A stretch of DNA of 64,000 nt from Epiperipatus broadwayi (Eukaryota; Onychophora; Udeonychophora; Euonychophora; Peripatidae): positions 8,947,916 through 9,011,915 of the forward strand of contig JAQFVV010006220.1 of assembly GCA_028023455.1 (NCBI GenBank), written 5' to 3'. Below the pieces are notes generated by a model. It was not told the origin of the DNA. It searched no databases and was given only the letters and a program-made list of their open reading frames with translations. A program made the translations under genes and the position numbers. Below are positions 50,750-62,249 of this stretch, in pieces. Position 1 is the stretch's first letter, and each line of letters begins with the position of its first letter.

Positions 50750-50926
50750 ATAGCACACAGATTAGTTATATGCACAATGTTTCAAGAAGTAGTATTCTCC
50801 CTTTTTTTTATGTGTTGCTGGCCCAACCAGTGACTAATAGTGTGGGAGTCAAATCTGAACCCTTAGATTATTTGAGTATTGAATTTTAAGGTAACACTCT
50901 AACCAATTGAGCCATCCTGACAAGAC
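50750..50926 (-). repeat. SINE A, minus-strand copy (left of inverted pair)
   Basis: The complement of 50885-50925 holds the tRNA-like head (caattggttagagtgttacc) and that of 50845-50860 the B-box region. The cactggttgggccagcaacac block and a CTT-interrupted hammerhead region follow to about 50755. It faces the plus-strand copy starting at 50938, as at the window start. Confidence 0.72.
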
Positions 50927-50937
50927 CCCTGCCTTTG

Positions 50938-51300
50938 GCAAGATGGATCAGTTGGTTAGAGCATTACCTTAAAATTAAATACTCAAAGAATCTAAAGGTC
51001 CAGGTTCAATTTCCATGCTTGATTAGAGCATTACCTTAAAAATCAATACTCAAATAATCTAAGGGTCCAGGTTCAATTCCCATGCTAGTACTATCACTGG
51101 TAAGGCCAGCAACACCTGTAGAAGAAGGCAAATAATATCTTTTGAAATATTGTGCATATCCTGCATGCTATTACTAACAGTGGAATGTATTTGGAATATT
51201 TAAATAAAGTTAAATTTTTCTAAAGGCATTCAATACTTATGTTACATGATGGAAATAGTCCAACATATAAATACAATTAACTTGCCATTGTTTGTTCATT
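50938..51300 (+). repeat. SINE A, plus-strand copy with duplicated head
   Basis: A tRNA-like head (cagttggttagagcattacc and ggttcaatttcc) at 50947-51016 is followed by a second partial head (gattagagcattacc...ggttcaattcc) at 51022-51081. After that come the cactggtaaggccagcaacac block, a CTGTAGA...GAAATATTGTGC hammerhead-like core (51112-51155) and the tail with aaataaagttaaatttttctaaag (about 51206-51229) and gatggaaatagtccaac. The head duplication suggests template switching during retroposition or later slippage. Confidence 0.78.
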
Positions 51301-51304
51301 GGAG

Positions 51305-51650
51305 AAGGAGATACAAGTTTGGTGAGTAAAAAATAAATTCACTTTAACACACAAAAATTGTAAAATTAATTTAATAAACTTTTATAAAATTATAGTCAAA
51401 TGGAAAATCATAGCTTAAAAAATAAATCACAACTATTGAAATGGTTGTATGTGAATTATTACTTACATAAACAAAATAACTAAAATTGTCTTCTCTTTTA
51501 AATATTAGTAAGTAGTAAAATTATTAGTTAATAAATTAATTCTTATAATTTCCAGAGATTGTCTTCCTTTTATTACTATTTTATTTCTTAAGGTTAACCT
51601 TTATTATTAATCCAATAATACATGGAAATGTTTAACAATATATTTAAAAC
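51305..51650. other. AT-rich sequence, nothing recognised
   Basis: Short AT-rich spacer between the SINE A pair and the long palindrome. Confidence 0.45.
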
Positions 51651-51654
51651 TTTA

Positions 51655-51905
51655 TTATTATAGATAATTGTGTTAAGGTTTTTTACGCTTGACGTATATA
51701 GTGAAATTAAATTCATAAAAAATTACACTAATATTTCTTAAGGCTAAGCGCTTTTAGAGCATTCGACTCCATATTCATAGCCTCCAAATATGGAGTCGAA
51801 TGCTCTGAAAGCGCTTAGCCTTAAAAAATATTAGTGTAATTTTTTATGAATTTAATTTCACTATATACGTCAAGCGTATTAAACCTTACATAATTATTAA
51901 TAGTG
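51655..51905. mobile_element. Long, nearly perfect foldback element (family F5)
   Basis: The two arms, each about 120 bases, are almost perfect reverse complements (for example acgcttgacgtatatagtga with tcactatatacgtcaagcgt, and aggctaagcgc with gcgcttagcct). The loop at about 51774-51792 is very short. Differences are limited to a few bases, so the hairpin is young or under gene conversion. The inner motif, ctatgaatatggagtcgaatgctct...gcgcttagcc, recurs in altered form at 62288-62330 and 7650-7690. Confidence 0.82.
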
Positions 51906-51919
51906 AAGAAAAATCTGAA

Positions 51920-52170
51920 ATTATAATTGTGTTAGAAATTTGAATATTCTTGAAACAAATCTAAAAAGTTCACATTTTTGCACTTTTCAGTTTATTTTAT
52001 TCAATTGTCTGATAGTTTTAATTGATTAGCAGTCTTCTTCAGAGCTATAATATTCAAGAGAATCATATTATTTCTTGTTTATCTACACACATACAATAAA
52101 CTTATTTTGATATATTTATTTTCAATTACATATAGGATATTTTTAAAATTTATTTAATATGTATGTGTGT
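51920..52170 (-). repeat. Inverted PLE terminus (second PLE family)
   Basis: The minus-strand sequence with CTGAAGAAGACTG (about 52042-52030) and AAAACTATC resembles 58820-59040 (minus) and 53110-53150 (plus). Shared landmarks on the plus strand are tattatttcttrttta and acatacaataa. It lies immediately before, and opposed to, the plus-strand PLE fragment at 52195, repeating the head-to-head layout of the first PLE pair. Confidence 0.55.
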
Positions 52171-52194
52171 ACATATTCATTTATGAATTCATAG

Positions 52195-53155
52195 TATTAT
52201 TTTCAGTAATCTCTTTTCACAAAACATCAAATTTACTATGGAAGTAGAAAATAATAACCAATTTCCATTCTTAGATGTTTTAATTGAAAGAAAGAGGATG
52301 ATTCTTTATTCCATGGAATATATATATATAAAGCAAACCCACACTGGGATATATATATACATTTCTCTTCTCATTACCATCCAGCACAATTATTTTTAGT
52401 GACAAAGACATTATTAGATAGAACTATGAGACTTTCTGATGACCAGCCATTTCCACAAAAATATTTCTGCTACTAAAGAAAATGCTTCTTCATAATGATT
52501 TTAATCAGTTTTATTAATAAAGCTTTTTTATATAGTAAGAAAAAAGATTTTGATACTTCAAAAATTAAGAGTGTTCTGCCATTTATAAAAAGAATAGCTG
52601 ATAAAATTAGTAATATTTTAAAGAAAAGTAATATCCATATAATTTATAATATATTTAAAAAAATTAAGAAAGTATTTCCATACCCTGAAGATAAAATTTC
52701 TTTGGAGTGTCATGGTGAATATGAAATTCTATGTGGACTTTGTTTACATTCATACATTGGACAGACCAGTAGTAAAATAAACATAAGAAAGGAATAAAAG
52801 ATTTTGGTAGTTAGAGAAAACTAATTCATCACCCATCAATTTTAATAAAACATATTCTGGCAAAAATTGAACAATATGACCAGAGTTTGCTATGAAAAGC
52901 TACAGAGATTTTTAAAAGGCCTAAGAGCATAAATGAAAAGTGTGAATTAAAGAAAAATTAACAATATTTGGAAAAAATTATTGCAGGGTAAAATATTTTT
53001 TAAAATTTCTCAAACAATAGAATTTGAGAATGAGGAAAAAATAATAAATAAAAAGAAAATAATGATTTTAAATCTCATCACATATATTCTTATGATTTGA
53101 GAAAGAAGAAGCTCTGAGGAAAGTATTTGTTATTGTAAAAGTCAGCTATTTAGCT
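52195..53155 (+). pseudogene. Penelope-like element, second family (RT end and GIY-YIG)
   Basis: The sequence opens with a partial RT motif (MEVENNNQFPFLDVLIE at 52237-52287), the LDV block characteristic of PLEs. The open piece 52495-52797 carries SVLPFIKRIADKISNILKK (thumb region), then LECHGEYEILCGLCLHSYIG with QTSSK (about 52705-52770), the GIY-YIG endonuclease motif. A C-terminal part with AKIEQYDQSLL is recognisable near 52863-52895. A stop at 52796 and frameshifts break the frame, and the main RT palm is missing. The 3' end carries a hammerhead-like motif at 53110-53147. Confidence 0.75.
53110..53147 (+). ncRNA. Hammerhead-like motif at the PLE 3' end
   Basis: AGCT (53110-53113), CTGAGGA (53114-53120), an AT-rich stem II region, GTAAAAGTC (53135-53143) and AGCT (53144-53147). 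The two AGCT blocks pair fully as helix I around the cleavage C. The expected GAA reads TAA and helix III is imperfect, so activity is doubtful. Copies at 52005-52050, 58889-58930 and 63433-63473 show the same order with different helix I bases. Confidence 0.45.
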
Positions 53156-53159
53156 ATTA

Positions 53160-53780
53160 TATTTTTATTACATGGAAGCTTTCAGAAATAATATTATGAA
53201 TTCATCATTTATTCATGAGAATATTAGAATTAATTTTAATTTATGTATCTACATATACTATATATTATAATTTTATTATTAATTTTATTCATTGATCTGT
53301 AATCAAAATTCACACTTTGTTGATTATCATTGTGTGTTTATATATATGTATATGAAATATAACACTTTTATATGAAAAATAATTCATACAATAAAATTAA
53401 TAATTTAAACTTAAAAATAATTTTTAAATATACCATTCCAAATAAAATGTCATCTATCTTATACCGTATCAATATTATTTTATATTTATAATTAATTACT
53501 ATTATATCATATGCTGTTCTTTTTTCTTCTTTATTTGTTTATAAATAATATTTAAAAAACTTATTTTTATTCTTTTTTATCATTTTTTTTTCAATAAACT
53601 GTGTAAAAACATCCGAATTTTGGAATTTAAATTTTATATTAGCATTGTACAAATTAAAAAAATAACTTTGTATTACTAATTTTTTTATTTTATTTTCATT
53701 TTTAGAATATATTTTGTGATCAGATATATAAATTTTAATGTGTGCCTAACATTGTATTAATCATCGTTATTGTCAACCAT
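53160..53780. other. AT-rich sequence, nothing recognised
   Basis: No gene or repeat was recognised; homopolymers and TA-rich words only. Confidence 0.45.
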
Positions 53781-53784
53781 TATA

Positions 53785-54785
53785 AAACCACTGCAGAATG
53801 AAGATCTCTCCAAATTCAATTCATCTTCTCCAATCTCTAGTCTCTCTTTTCCACATTATCCCTGCACACATTTTTATTTCATCCATTCATTTTACCTGTG
53901 GTCTCTTTCTGTATCTTTTACAATCTCTTGGAATCCTATTTAAGATTTCAATTGTTCATCTATTATCATCTCTTCTAGCAATATATCTGTCCCAACTCCA
54001 CTTCAGTCTTTTAATTCTTTCAATGATATCAATAAGATATGTTTGTTATCACCCATATATTGTGTTTTCAATTTTCTTGTTACTTCTAACATGAATCTCT
54101 TCATACTTTTGTGAATGATCTGATGTCTCTGTATTGCTCTTCTATTAAATGTCCAAGTCTCAAATCCATAAGTAAGAACTGGTAAAATACATTTATTAAA
54201 AACCTTCCTTTTCAAACACATAGGCATATTTCTTTTTAGTATATTAAGTTACTTATACCAAAAGGACTCCAACCAAGTTTAATTCTATGATTAATTTTCA
54301 TCCATTAGGTTTTCATCTGTAGTCATAATCTGACAAAGGTATTTATAGTTGTTAACTTCTTCTAACTCATCATTATCAATATTTATTTTCAACTTTTGAG
54401 AAACTCCATTAAACATTACTTTAGTCTTTTTAACATTTACCATTAATCCTGTTTTCTTGCTTTCATCTGATAACTCCTACAACATTTCCTGAAGCCCTAA
54501 AGCATCATCTGAAAAATCTAAAATAATCTCCATTTACTTTTACTATTTCAGCTTCCCATTTTAATCCATAAAATACTTTTTGAAGCATTGCTTTGGAGAT
54601 ATGAGTCATCCTGTCTTACGCCCTTCTCAATGTTAACCTTCCTAGTATCATTATGCAATCTAATTGTTGCTTTTTTTATAAATATTCTTCAGAAAATTGC
54701 AATATCATGGGGTCTATACCTGATAATCCAATGCTCTAATCCCGGTTTGGTCAAACTTTTTTCACTGAGGGTCACATTGTCTTTC
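53785..54785 (-). pseudogene. RTE retrotransposon, second copy (antisense, 5'-truncated)
   Basis: The minus strand matches the C-terminal third of the 47560 element. The open piece 54227-54003 starts MPMCLKRKVFNKC and contains LPVLTYGFETWTFNRRAIQR, nearly the same as 50275-50390 there. Upstream (54785-54230) lie broken versions of the NIYKK, SISPK and FADD region. The copy begins inside the RT, is broken by stops and is therefore a typical truncated insertion. Confidence 0.8.
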
Positions 54786-54789
54786 ATAA

Positions 54790-55100
54790 CACTTCTAGTT
54801 GACCACAAGTAACATAAATAGAAGTATTATTTAAAGCATTTATTTATCTGTTTTATTGATTTATTTTATTTTTAAATCTCATGTCATATATGCATTATGA
54901 ATTGTATTTAAATAAGCCTTAAAATTTTCTTTCTCCCAATTTTAAATGAAAAAAGCCAACTAATTAAGCAAACTTTAATGAATTTTTTTGTTATTATGTT
55001 GTTTTCGTAAAGAGTTTGTTTTTATTAAAGATAATTGATTGTGCATTTCAGTTCAAAGTTTACATTTGCAATTAAAAAAACAGGTTTTCATAATTTTTTA
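54790..55100. other. AT-rich spacer, nothing recognised
   Basis: Nothing recognised between the RTE copy and the next LINE. Confidence 0.4.
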
Positions 55101-55109
55101 AAAATTATT

Positions 55110-57850
55110 TTCAAATCCAAAAAGTTTTGAAAGAGAATACACATAGGCGTATGATCGCAAAACTTGCGAGAGTCCAAATAGTAGCGAAGGAACAAAGTGT
55201 AAAGCACGAACATCTAAAATAAATAATACACATCCAGAAGTACAATTTCCTAGTCTTCCTAAAACTGCTAATATAATAAACATAGGGAAAACGAATCTTC
55301 AACTGGGCATTAGATATCATATGCAAATAAAATGAAAACAGCCATTCATGACCGCAAACAAAATAATGTAAACACACAAGGTACGATAGAAACAGAAGAG
55401 GGATTGGACCAAAACAAAACACAATAGGAGAGATGGGTGAATTATTGCTAATTGATTGTGAGAAAGAAGAAATAATGGACTGCTTGCATGCAAATTTACT
55501 TAGTGTCAACACAGGAATAGACCCAGCACTATATGATAAAATCAATGGCGATTTTATGATACAGTACTTCTCATTCTTTTCAATTCATTTAGAAACTACA
55601 GTAATGAACGTACATTAATATTAACTATGACATACAATAACTGCAATCTCTTCCAGTTACCTACTGAGGATTTTTTATGCTGATAAAGAATCAAAACCTT
55701 GAAGACTTCATTAAAAAGATATTTCACCACCGAATGGAAGGTATTTTGTTGTAGAATTCAGAAATATATAGAGAGAAATCTTTAGGTGAAATCAAAATTT
55801 TATAAACAAAAAAATATTTAATTTAAATCTACATATCCAGGCTCATGCATGGAACAATAAGAAATTGCTACATAAACTTTGGAACCAGTGAATTGCAAAA
55901 ACATATGTTGAAATTTGGAAATAATAGTTTTCAATTATCTCACAGAGTGAAGAGCTGGCATAGAACATTTATCAAACGCAGCTGCCTTTTCCCTTAACTG
56001 GCCAATGGAGTATTTCTAGCAGATTTTTCTTCTGCTCTGGAAGAGAGCACTGCCCATTATTCCTATCCATTCAAGCAGTTCAATCACAGTGCTTAAGCCT
56101 GAAAAATAAGCCAGACAAGAAAAGATCCAGAATGTCAAAGGCAGATGAGAATGAAAAAATGGTTGAAGTGCATTTTGAATGGTGGCATGCCAGTTCAAAT
56201 GGAGCTGGTGTGGAAACAAAATAATGTCAAGCAACAAATAAAACAGATATGGGAAATTGTTTTTAGAATTTTGGAGCACTGATAAGAGTAACAGCACCTC
56301 ACTGGAATTGGCAAAGCTACTAAGTGAAGCAAATATGATGGCACCATCCAGTCAGGCCTCAATCTCTGAGTAGCAGCTTCATGATTCTTAGGATTTCAGG
56401 AATAAATATAAGAGGGCTGAACTCTATGGAGAGAGTATTCATCCTCAAAAGATGGATGGACAACAGTAAATTACACATAGTCTGCCTAAGTGAAACAAAA
56501 CTTCACTGGCAGTCTAATGTGAAAATAGATCAGATTCTCAGCCAGTCTGGAGTCCTTATATATCATCCTCAGATGCAGCCTCTTCAGGCGTAGCTATCAT
56601 CATTAATAAAAGTTAAATTTAGATAAGAGCAGGACTCTTTGCTTAAGCAAGGACTTATTAATCATTGAGATTACAATAGTCAATATGCCAATAATTTTAA
56701 TATATGTATATCTTCAGAAAGACTCCAAATGTAACATATGCAATCAATAGAATCAACTCAATAATGACTTCAACAGTGTCACCTATCATACTGTTTGGAG
56801 ACTTTAATATGTGCTATAGGCAGTTTAATCAAAAGTATCTACATACTCCCAATAGAGTGCTATTGTGTGGGAAGGGATGCTTCCCAGAAAATTCCTACTC
56901 CTTCTACACATGATGGTACAAAACATTAATCAACTTGCTTTTTTACAGTCCAGAAATGTTTCATGAACTATATGCTGAATTAAAATTGATACCATATTCA
57001 GGCCTTTTAGCCATGTTAATTTTTCTTCAGCTAGACTCTTTGTCATTGAGTCCCTCGCTACCCACAAAGACCATCAGATTATTAAATAAAGAAAACATGC
57101 CCGAATGGTTATTCTCTGAGGCATATATCCTCTTCCACAAGATTCAGCTCCTGTCCTTGGAACCACTACATGCATGATCTGCATTTGTGGGAATCTTGAG
57201 TTCTCTTGTTGACAACCTCACTAGGAGAACCAAGGGGCTCTATAAGACTGCTAAAGAAGCTGGATCTATATAGCAGAGAGGATAGTGATTTAACATCCAC
57301 AGAAAATGGGGTGTAAAAAATTCTCAGTCATAAAAAACAGTACAGTGATAGGCAAAAGGTGCTGGCAAATTACACCATAATCAAGAAAGCTAAGATCTAT
57401 CAACCGATGCAGCATAACTGGATGTGAAGCTACCAGAGATGGGCAATTGGTGCAAAAAAAAGAGACCAAAACCCTCAATGATAACTATTGATAATCATAA
57501 TTATGTAGGAAGCACAATGTTAAACAAAATTCATGAATATTTTAAAGACTACAAAATCACAGGTTTGGAAACACTTGGCTGAAAGATCCAACAAATGAAG
57601 TGCATGAAATCAGTGAGCAGCAAATTCTACACCATCTGCGATCTTATCCTGAACATGTACATCCAGGTCTACGTGGAATCCACAATTTGTACTAAGGCCA
57701 ACATGGAATCCCACAATTTATACTAAGCAAGTTCACTGTTACAATAGTCCATCAAGTCATTGATGTGCTGCTCAGGGATTTTCAAAACATCCCTAACCTG
57801 TACCCCATTGCTCTTGTATCATTTGTCAAGAAACTGTTAAGTGATAAAAG
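55110..57850 (+). pseudogene. L1/Tx1-like LINE (ORF1 and endonuclease), 3'-truncated
   Basis: From about 55130 to 56000 there are plus-strand ORF1-like pieces (EVQFPSLPKTANIINIGK near 55236-55290; MGELLLIDCEKEE at 55433). At 56381 an endonuclease begins with ISGINIRGLNSMERVFILKRW and HIVCLSETKLHW (to about 56515), followed by PIILFGDFNMCYRQF (about 56780-56825), the conserved GDFN block, and then YSGLLAMLIF. Downstream pieces reach toward the RT near 57500-57840 (WKHLAERSNK), but no catalytic FADD box is visible, so the element ends before the RT palm. Frames change repeatedly. GC content is above the window average. Confidence 0.72.
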
Positions 57851-57854
57851 TAAA

Positions 57855-58650
57855 AAAGCGAGTTGAGATTGTTCAAGTGCAAATCAAGAGAAGTAAGATT
57901 GGAAAAGATATGTAATCAAATATGAAAGAATATTAATTATAAAAAATATGATTTAATTTGCAATAAAAAAATCTTTAGATAGAAAAAGTAACTTCAGAAA
58001 ATAAACAATAATTAAATAAATAAATAGTAAATTTTAAATAAATGAATACGTATACTGAAACACTGATAAGAGTATATGTTAATAATAAAAAAATTGATAA
58101 AAAAAAGATATGCCATAATAAAAAATAGGTAGTTAAACCAGTAGTTTATATCAAGTCTGGCAAAGTAATGGTAAACATGAAATTAATTGAAATTACTAAG
58201 AGCTTTGAAATATATAGGGTATACAACAACAGACTTTCACACAACTCACCACTCTCCACTCTATCTCATAACACCGATACACTTGAACACATATATGTTG
58301 AAAAGATAAATAATCACCAATATATGTATTTCACGCTAAACCAGAAATCATTAGTTGATCCAGATTATCATCTCTACACACATATGCAATAAGTGCTCAG
58401 ATATATATTAAGATAGCCAATTCCACACTTTAATGGACAGGCTTCAATCCCCTCCACATTTCAACTCTTTAACCATCCATTCAATTGAAAATCAGATGAT
58501 GGAATATTCAAAGGCCATCCTGAGGCCAAGATCCTAATCACAACCATGTTGACCTAAAGTTAATCTGATCCTGGTTTGAAATAATTATTTGATATTTGTA
58601 ATAACAACAATAATTGAATGATTTGTGCTCAGGAATTGTAGCATAAGAAG
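57855..58650. other. Unclassified; ORF of 74 codons at 58168-58392
   Basis: An AT-rich stretch is followed by a less AT-rich part (58210-58590). The open piece starting MVNMKLIEITKSFEIYR has no domain I recognise. Given the surroundings it is more likely part of a decayed element than a gene. Confidence 0.35.
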
Positions 58651-58659
58651 TTTGAAGGC

Positions 58660-58750
58660 TAGAAGTGCCAGAATTAAAATCCATCCCAGTGTTTTATACT
58701 CCAAAATCTGACATTCTGTCACTGCACTAAACATGCAGGGCAATATTTGT
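58660..58750 (-). repeat. tRNA-like SINE (family D), copy 2
   Basis: The minus strand has ttagtgcagtgacagaatgt (A-box-like) and gattttaattctggcact (weak B box), in the same layout as 47235-47370. Confidence 0.45.
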
Positions 58751-58819
58751 AATAAAAATGGATGACTTATGTGACTAATTCTGTCAATGCAGTAAAATGT
58801 GAAGATTTTAGAACAATAA

Positions 58820-59040
58820 ACTAAATCTCACATTAAAGTAATTTCTAAAAATTATTTTTTCTTCATACTTTTTACTTTATTCATTTATTTATTGACAGTT
58901 TTGATTATCTAATAGACTTTTTCAGAATAAAATACAATTGCATTCCATTATTTCTTATTTATTTAAATAAAACATACAATAACATAAATTTGACATATGT
59001 TAAACAGTGTGAAAAGTGCAAAAAAGGCTATTGGTTTAGA
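58820..59040 (-). repeat. Solo PLE terminus (second family)
   Basis: The segment aligns by eye with 51920-52170 (tattatttcttatttatt and acatacaataac). It contains a hammerhead-like order on the minus strand, with TTATT...AATAA as helix I (58930-58926 with 58893-58889), CTGAAAA and AAAACTGTC. No PLE coding sequence is next to it. Confidence 0.5.
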
Positions 59041-59049
59041 GAATTATGT

Positions 59050-59880
59050 AGCTAAAATATTTTTAAGAGTATTTATAATAGATTGGAGATATTAATGCAG
59101 AGCTACTAGAAATGCAATTGGAAGAACACTAACTATTCTTGCAAGGTATATAAACTTAGGAAATAAAAATTTATATTTGTTTCATTGATATTGTGAATGA
59201 ATTTTTTTTTTGTAAAATTAATAATATTCTTATAAAACAGACAAATATTGACAGATGTACAAGATGTTGCTATCTTCTTCTGTTTTGTGGAGTATTTATT
59301 TACATATAAAATGAGTATTATTTTAATAAAGATGGGCTTAGTGTTAGAGATAGGAAGATTCATTTACATCAGCTTTTTTGATAACATGATAGTGATAATG
59401 TTTGAAATAAAATTCAATATATATTTATTATATAAATGCAATATAAATAAAACTCATAATTATACTGCCATAATTTTGTATATGTTGAAACTAGCTATTA
59501 ATTATTATTATTATTTTTTGTATAAGATATCTTTGATGGTCTAACACATTACTATTCTAATATCTGTTTTTTAAAAATGATTTTTTACATCATAAATGCA
59601 TTTAAAAATTTAATTAGTGAACAGTTTTGAAATTTTTGTTCTGTGCAAAGTCATAAAAGAGTAAAGGATTAAAAGTCATGTGAATTGTTAAAGTAACTTA
59701 ATGCTTTTAAGTAATTAACAAAGTGTTTGTTTGGTACTGAAAATACTAATAAAGATTGAAAGAATGAGAATTATAATAGACTAGCAGTATTTTAATAAAA
59801 ATGGAAAGTAAATTTGTGGTTCATTAAAGCTACAATTTGAAAAAAGCTTTGTTGAATAATGAATATTAAACACACTATAA
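59050..59880. other. AT-rich sequence, nothing recognised
   Basis: Two overlapping opposite ORFs (59133-59363 minus, 59248-59544 plus) are AT-rich chance frames. Confidence 0.45.
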
Positions 59881-59894
59881 TAAATGAAATCAAA

Positions 59895-60090
59895 GCAAAA
59901 TAATTTGAGTGGTATGAAGATGTCCAGAGGATATCTCAGAAAAGATTATCAAAACAATTATTAAACTGGATACCATCAACAACAAAAAAATTAAGGCATC
60001 CAACAATGATTCTGGAAAGAAGGAATAAATATAGAAATTTGTGGGAAGATCTGTGGTTGGATAGAAAGGCATAATGATTTGGAATTGAAA
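59895..60090 (+). pseudogene. LINE C-terminal scrap
   Basis: The plus-strand translation WYEDVQRISQKRLSKQLLNW (from about 59908) followed by RHPTMILERRNKYRNLWEDL has the pattern of the region after the RT in RTE- and related LINE proteins: a GHV.R....RLPK..LNW block followed by a GRP...W block. Only this short piece is left. Confidence 0.5.
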
Positions 60091-60094
60091 GACA

Positions 60095-62245
60095 TGATAG
60101 AGTTAGACTGATAAAAAGAAGAAATTAAATGAAGCTTAGAAAAATATTAATTCCAAAAATAAAGAAAAAAATAATAAAGGGAAAAAGGATTAGCAAATTT
60201 ATAATGTTGTAGGACTTAAAAGATTATTTTAAAAAGTCATGTAGTGAAAGAGAAATTGGATGGACTTATAAAGATATTTTTGTTAAAAAAGTTTGGATAA
60301 ATTTAAAAAAATAGAAAAAAGCTGATCAATCAATCATTCAGCTCTAGAATTAGTTTAACATTAAAAACTTCAAACAAATCAATCTTTAACTGCTTTTTTT
60401 TAATCCAGCATAATCCTGAATATCTACAGCCAAACACACAAAAACTGATGAATGTTCTAAAAAAATATAATTGTGAAAGCCTGAAGAGTAAATCTATGGA
60501 CAGAAATGACTAAAAGGGATTGTCAGATTGAATTTGACAGTTTAAAAAAAAAAAAAAAGTGGATTAAAAAAAGTTCAGAAAACATTTGTTAAAACAAATA
60601 GTGTCACAAAAGTCTTCTACTTCTTTATGATATAAAGGACTCTTTTAATTTTAAAAGTTATTATAATTTTTGGTAGAATAAAGTGTTAAAAATATCAGAA
60701 AATGACTGACTAGATGCTCCATCTACTATTTGACAACAAACTTACATTCTTAGAAAATTATTATATCTAAATAAAGAATTATTTTCTATTGTTTAGTTCT
60801 TAATATGAAAATATACTAAGTGAATATTATTGAGAAAAAATAATTATAGTAGAAGAGTATTACAGTATCCATAATTTGATATTGGTACTACTCATAAACA
60901 GTAAGTGATTAATTTAATTTGAGGAAAGATTTAAAGCAAAAAATTAACAAATAAAAAAAGTATAACTGACATCTTTAATTTGTAATAAATTGATAGGAAG
61001 TCAATAATACAACTAGTTTTGCCATATGGTATATAAAAAGAGGTAATGCTAACAATTATGTAAGTTAGTTGACTTGGTTTCAAATCATTAGAATTTTTTT
61101 AATGTCAGGCTGTTTAGTTTGAATAATATGAGGAGTAAAAGGTAGCTTCTAGTATATGCATATGCAGAAGTACATTAGATTCCAACTTTAAATCCTAGTT
61201 TCCATTGATTAAGACAAAAGCCAGAACTAGTCTAGAATTGAAGTGATATTATATCCCAATAATATCTGGAATCTATTAATATTCTAAGCTTGGAATATAT
61301 GTCTCTAGATTATAGTAAAAATAATTACTCTTAGATTAATACACAATAAGTTTTGATATGCATTTCATACAGAGGTTGTCTGCACATAAAAGAATAAAAA
61401 AAATTGCTGGAAATAATTTCTGTGATGGAATATATTGAGACAAAAAGAAAAATGATTTCATGTGGAAAAAAATGCAAAACAACAACAATAACAAAACAGA
61501 TGTTACAAAGATATAATGGACTACAAATTTATGAAAAAAGAAATATACTATTGAAATAATAGCAGAAGATATTAACAAGTCACTGAATTTAATACTTATA
61601 ATAAAGCAAAAAAAAGAATTATTAGAAATACTGGCATAAAGCAAAAGCTAAAAAGAAAAAAGAAAAGGTATTAAGCAAGGTTGATGTTTTTAAAATTAAG
61701 TGATGATATAAATAGTGCTGTAGAAATATGCAAATAGACATGTTATTTTGTAAAAAAAAAAAATTAAAATGAAGCAGTTTGATATTTTTATTTGAAAATA
61801 TTTTTGTAGGAAGCAAGGAATATCAGAAATGAAAAGTTACTAAATCCTAGATATATTCAGAAATAGTAAAGTATTGATAAAGTGAGTATAATTAATATTT
61901 ATTGAAAAAAAATAATGTTTAAATAAGTAAATCAAAAACTAAAAAAATAAAACAAGAAAGAAAAATTACACATTTAAAAAACTTGACCAAAAAAAAACGA
62001 TCAAAGAATTACAAAAAAAAAACAAAAAAAAACAATAGTAATAAATACTGTGTTTAAAAAATACGCAAAAAATAAAAAGCATAAAAAATATTGTTACAAT
62101 CCTATGCATAATACAGATATGTGCATACATAAAGCTAGTAAAAAAGGTTACAAAAATCTTCACTATCCAGTCAATGATTATCCTGTTTTTTCCGTGTGTG
62201 CTGTTATGTTAATGCCATTATTATTATTACTGATAATATATATGT
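60095..62245. other. AT-rich sequence, nothing recognised
   Basis: A-rich on the plus strand with several poly-A runs (60542-60558, 61749-61765, 61988-62035). ORFs here, such as 61336-61644 minus, are Phe/Ile/Ser-rich artefacts. Confidence 0.5.
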
Positions 62246-62249
62246 ATAT

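Noticed and set aside
53798-54094. Plus-strand ORF of 98 codons rich in Leu, Ile and Ser
   Set aside because: It is antisense to the RTE copy at 53785-54785, whose minus-strand protein is clearly recognisable.
55111-55545. Minus-strand ORF of 144 codons with apparent membrane segments
   Set aside because: The plus strand carries the ORF1-like part of a LINE; antisense frames of Lys/Asn-rich genes look hydrophobic.
61336-62163. Phe- and Ile-rich minus-strand ORFs resembling membrane proteins
   Set aside because: They are translations of poly-T-rich AT-rich DNA with no motif; composition alone explains them.
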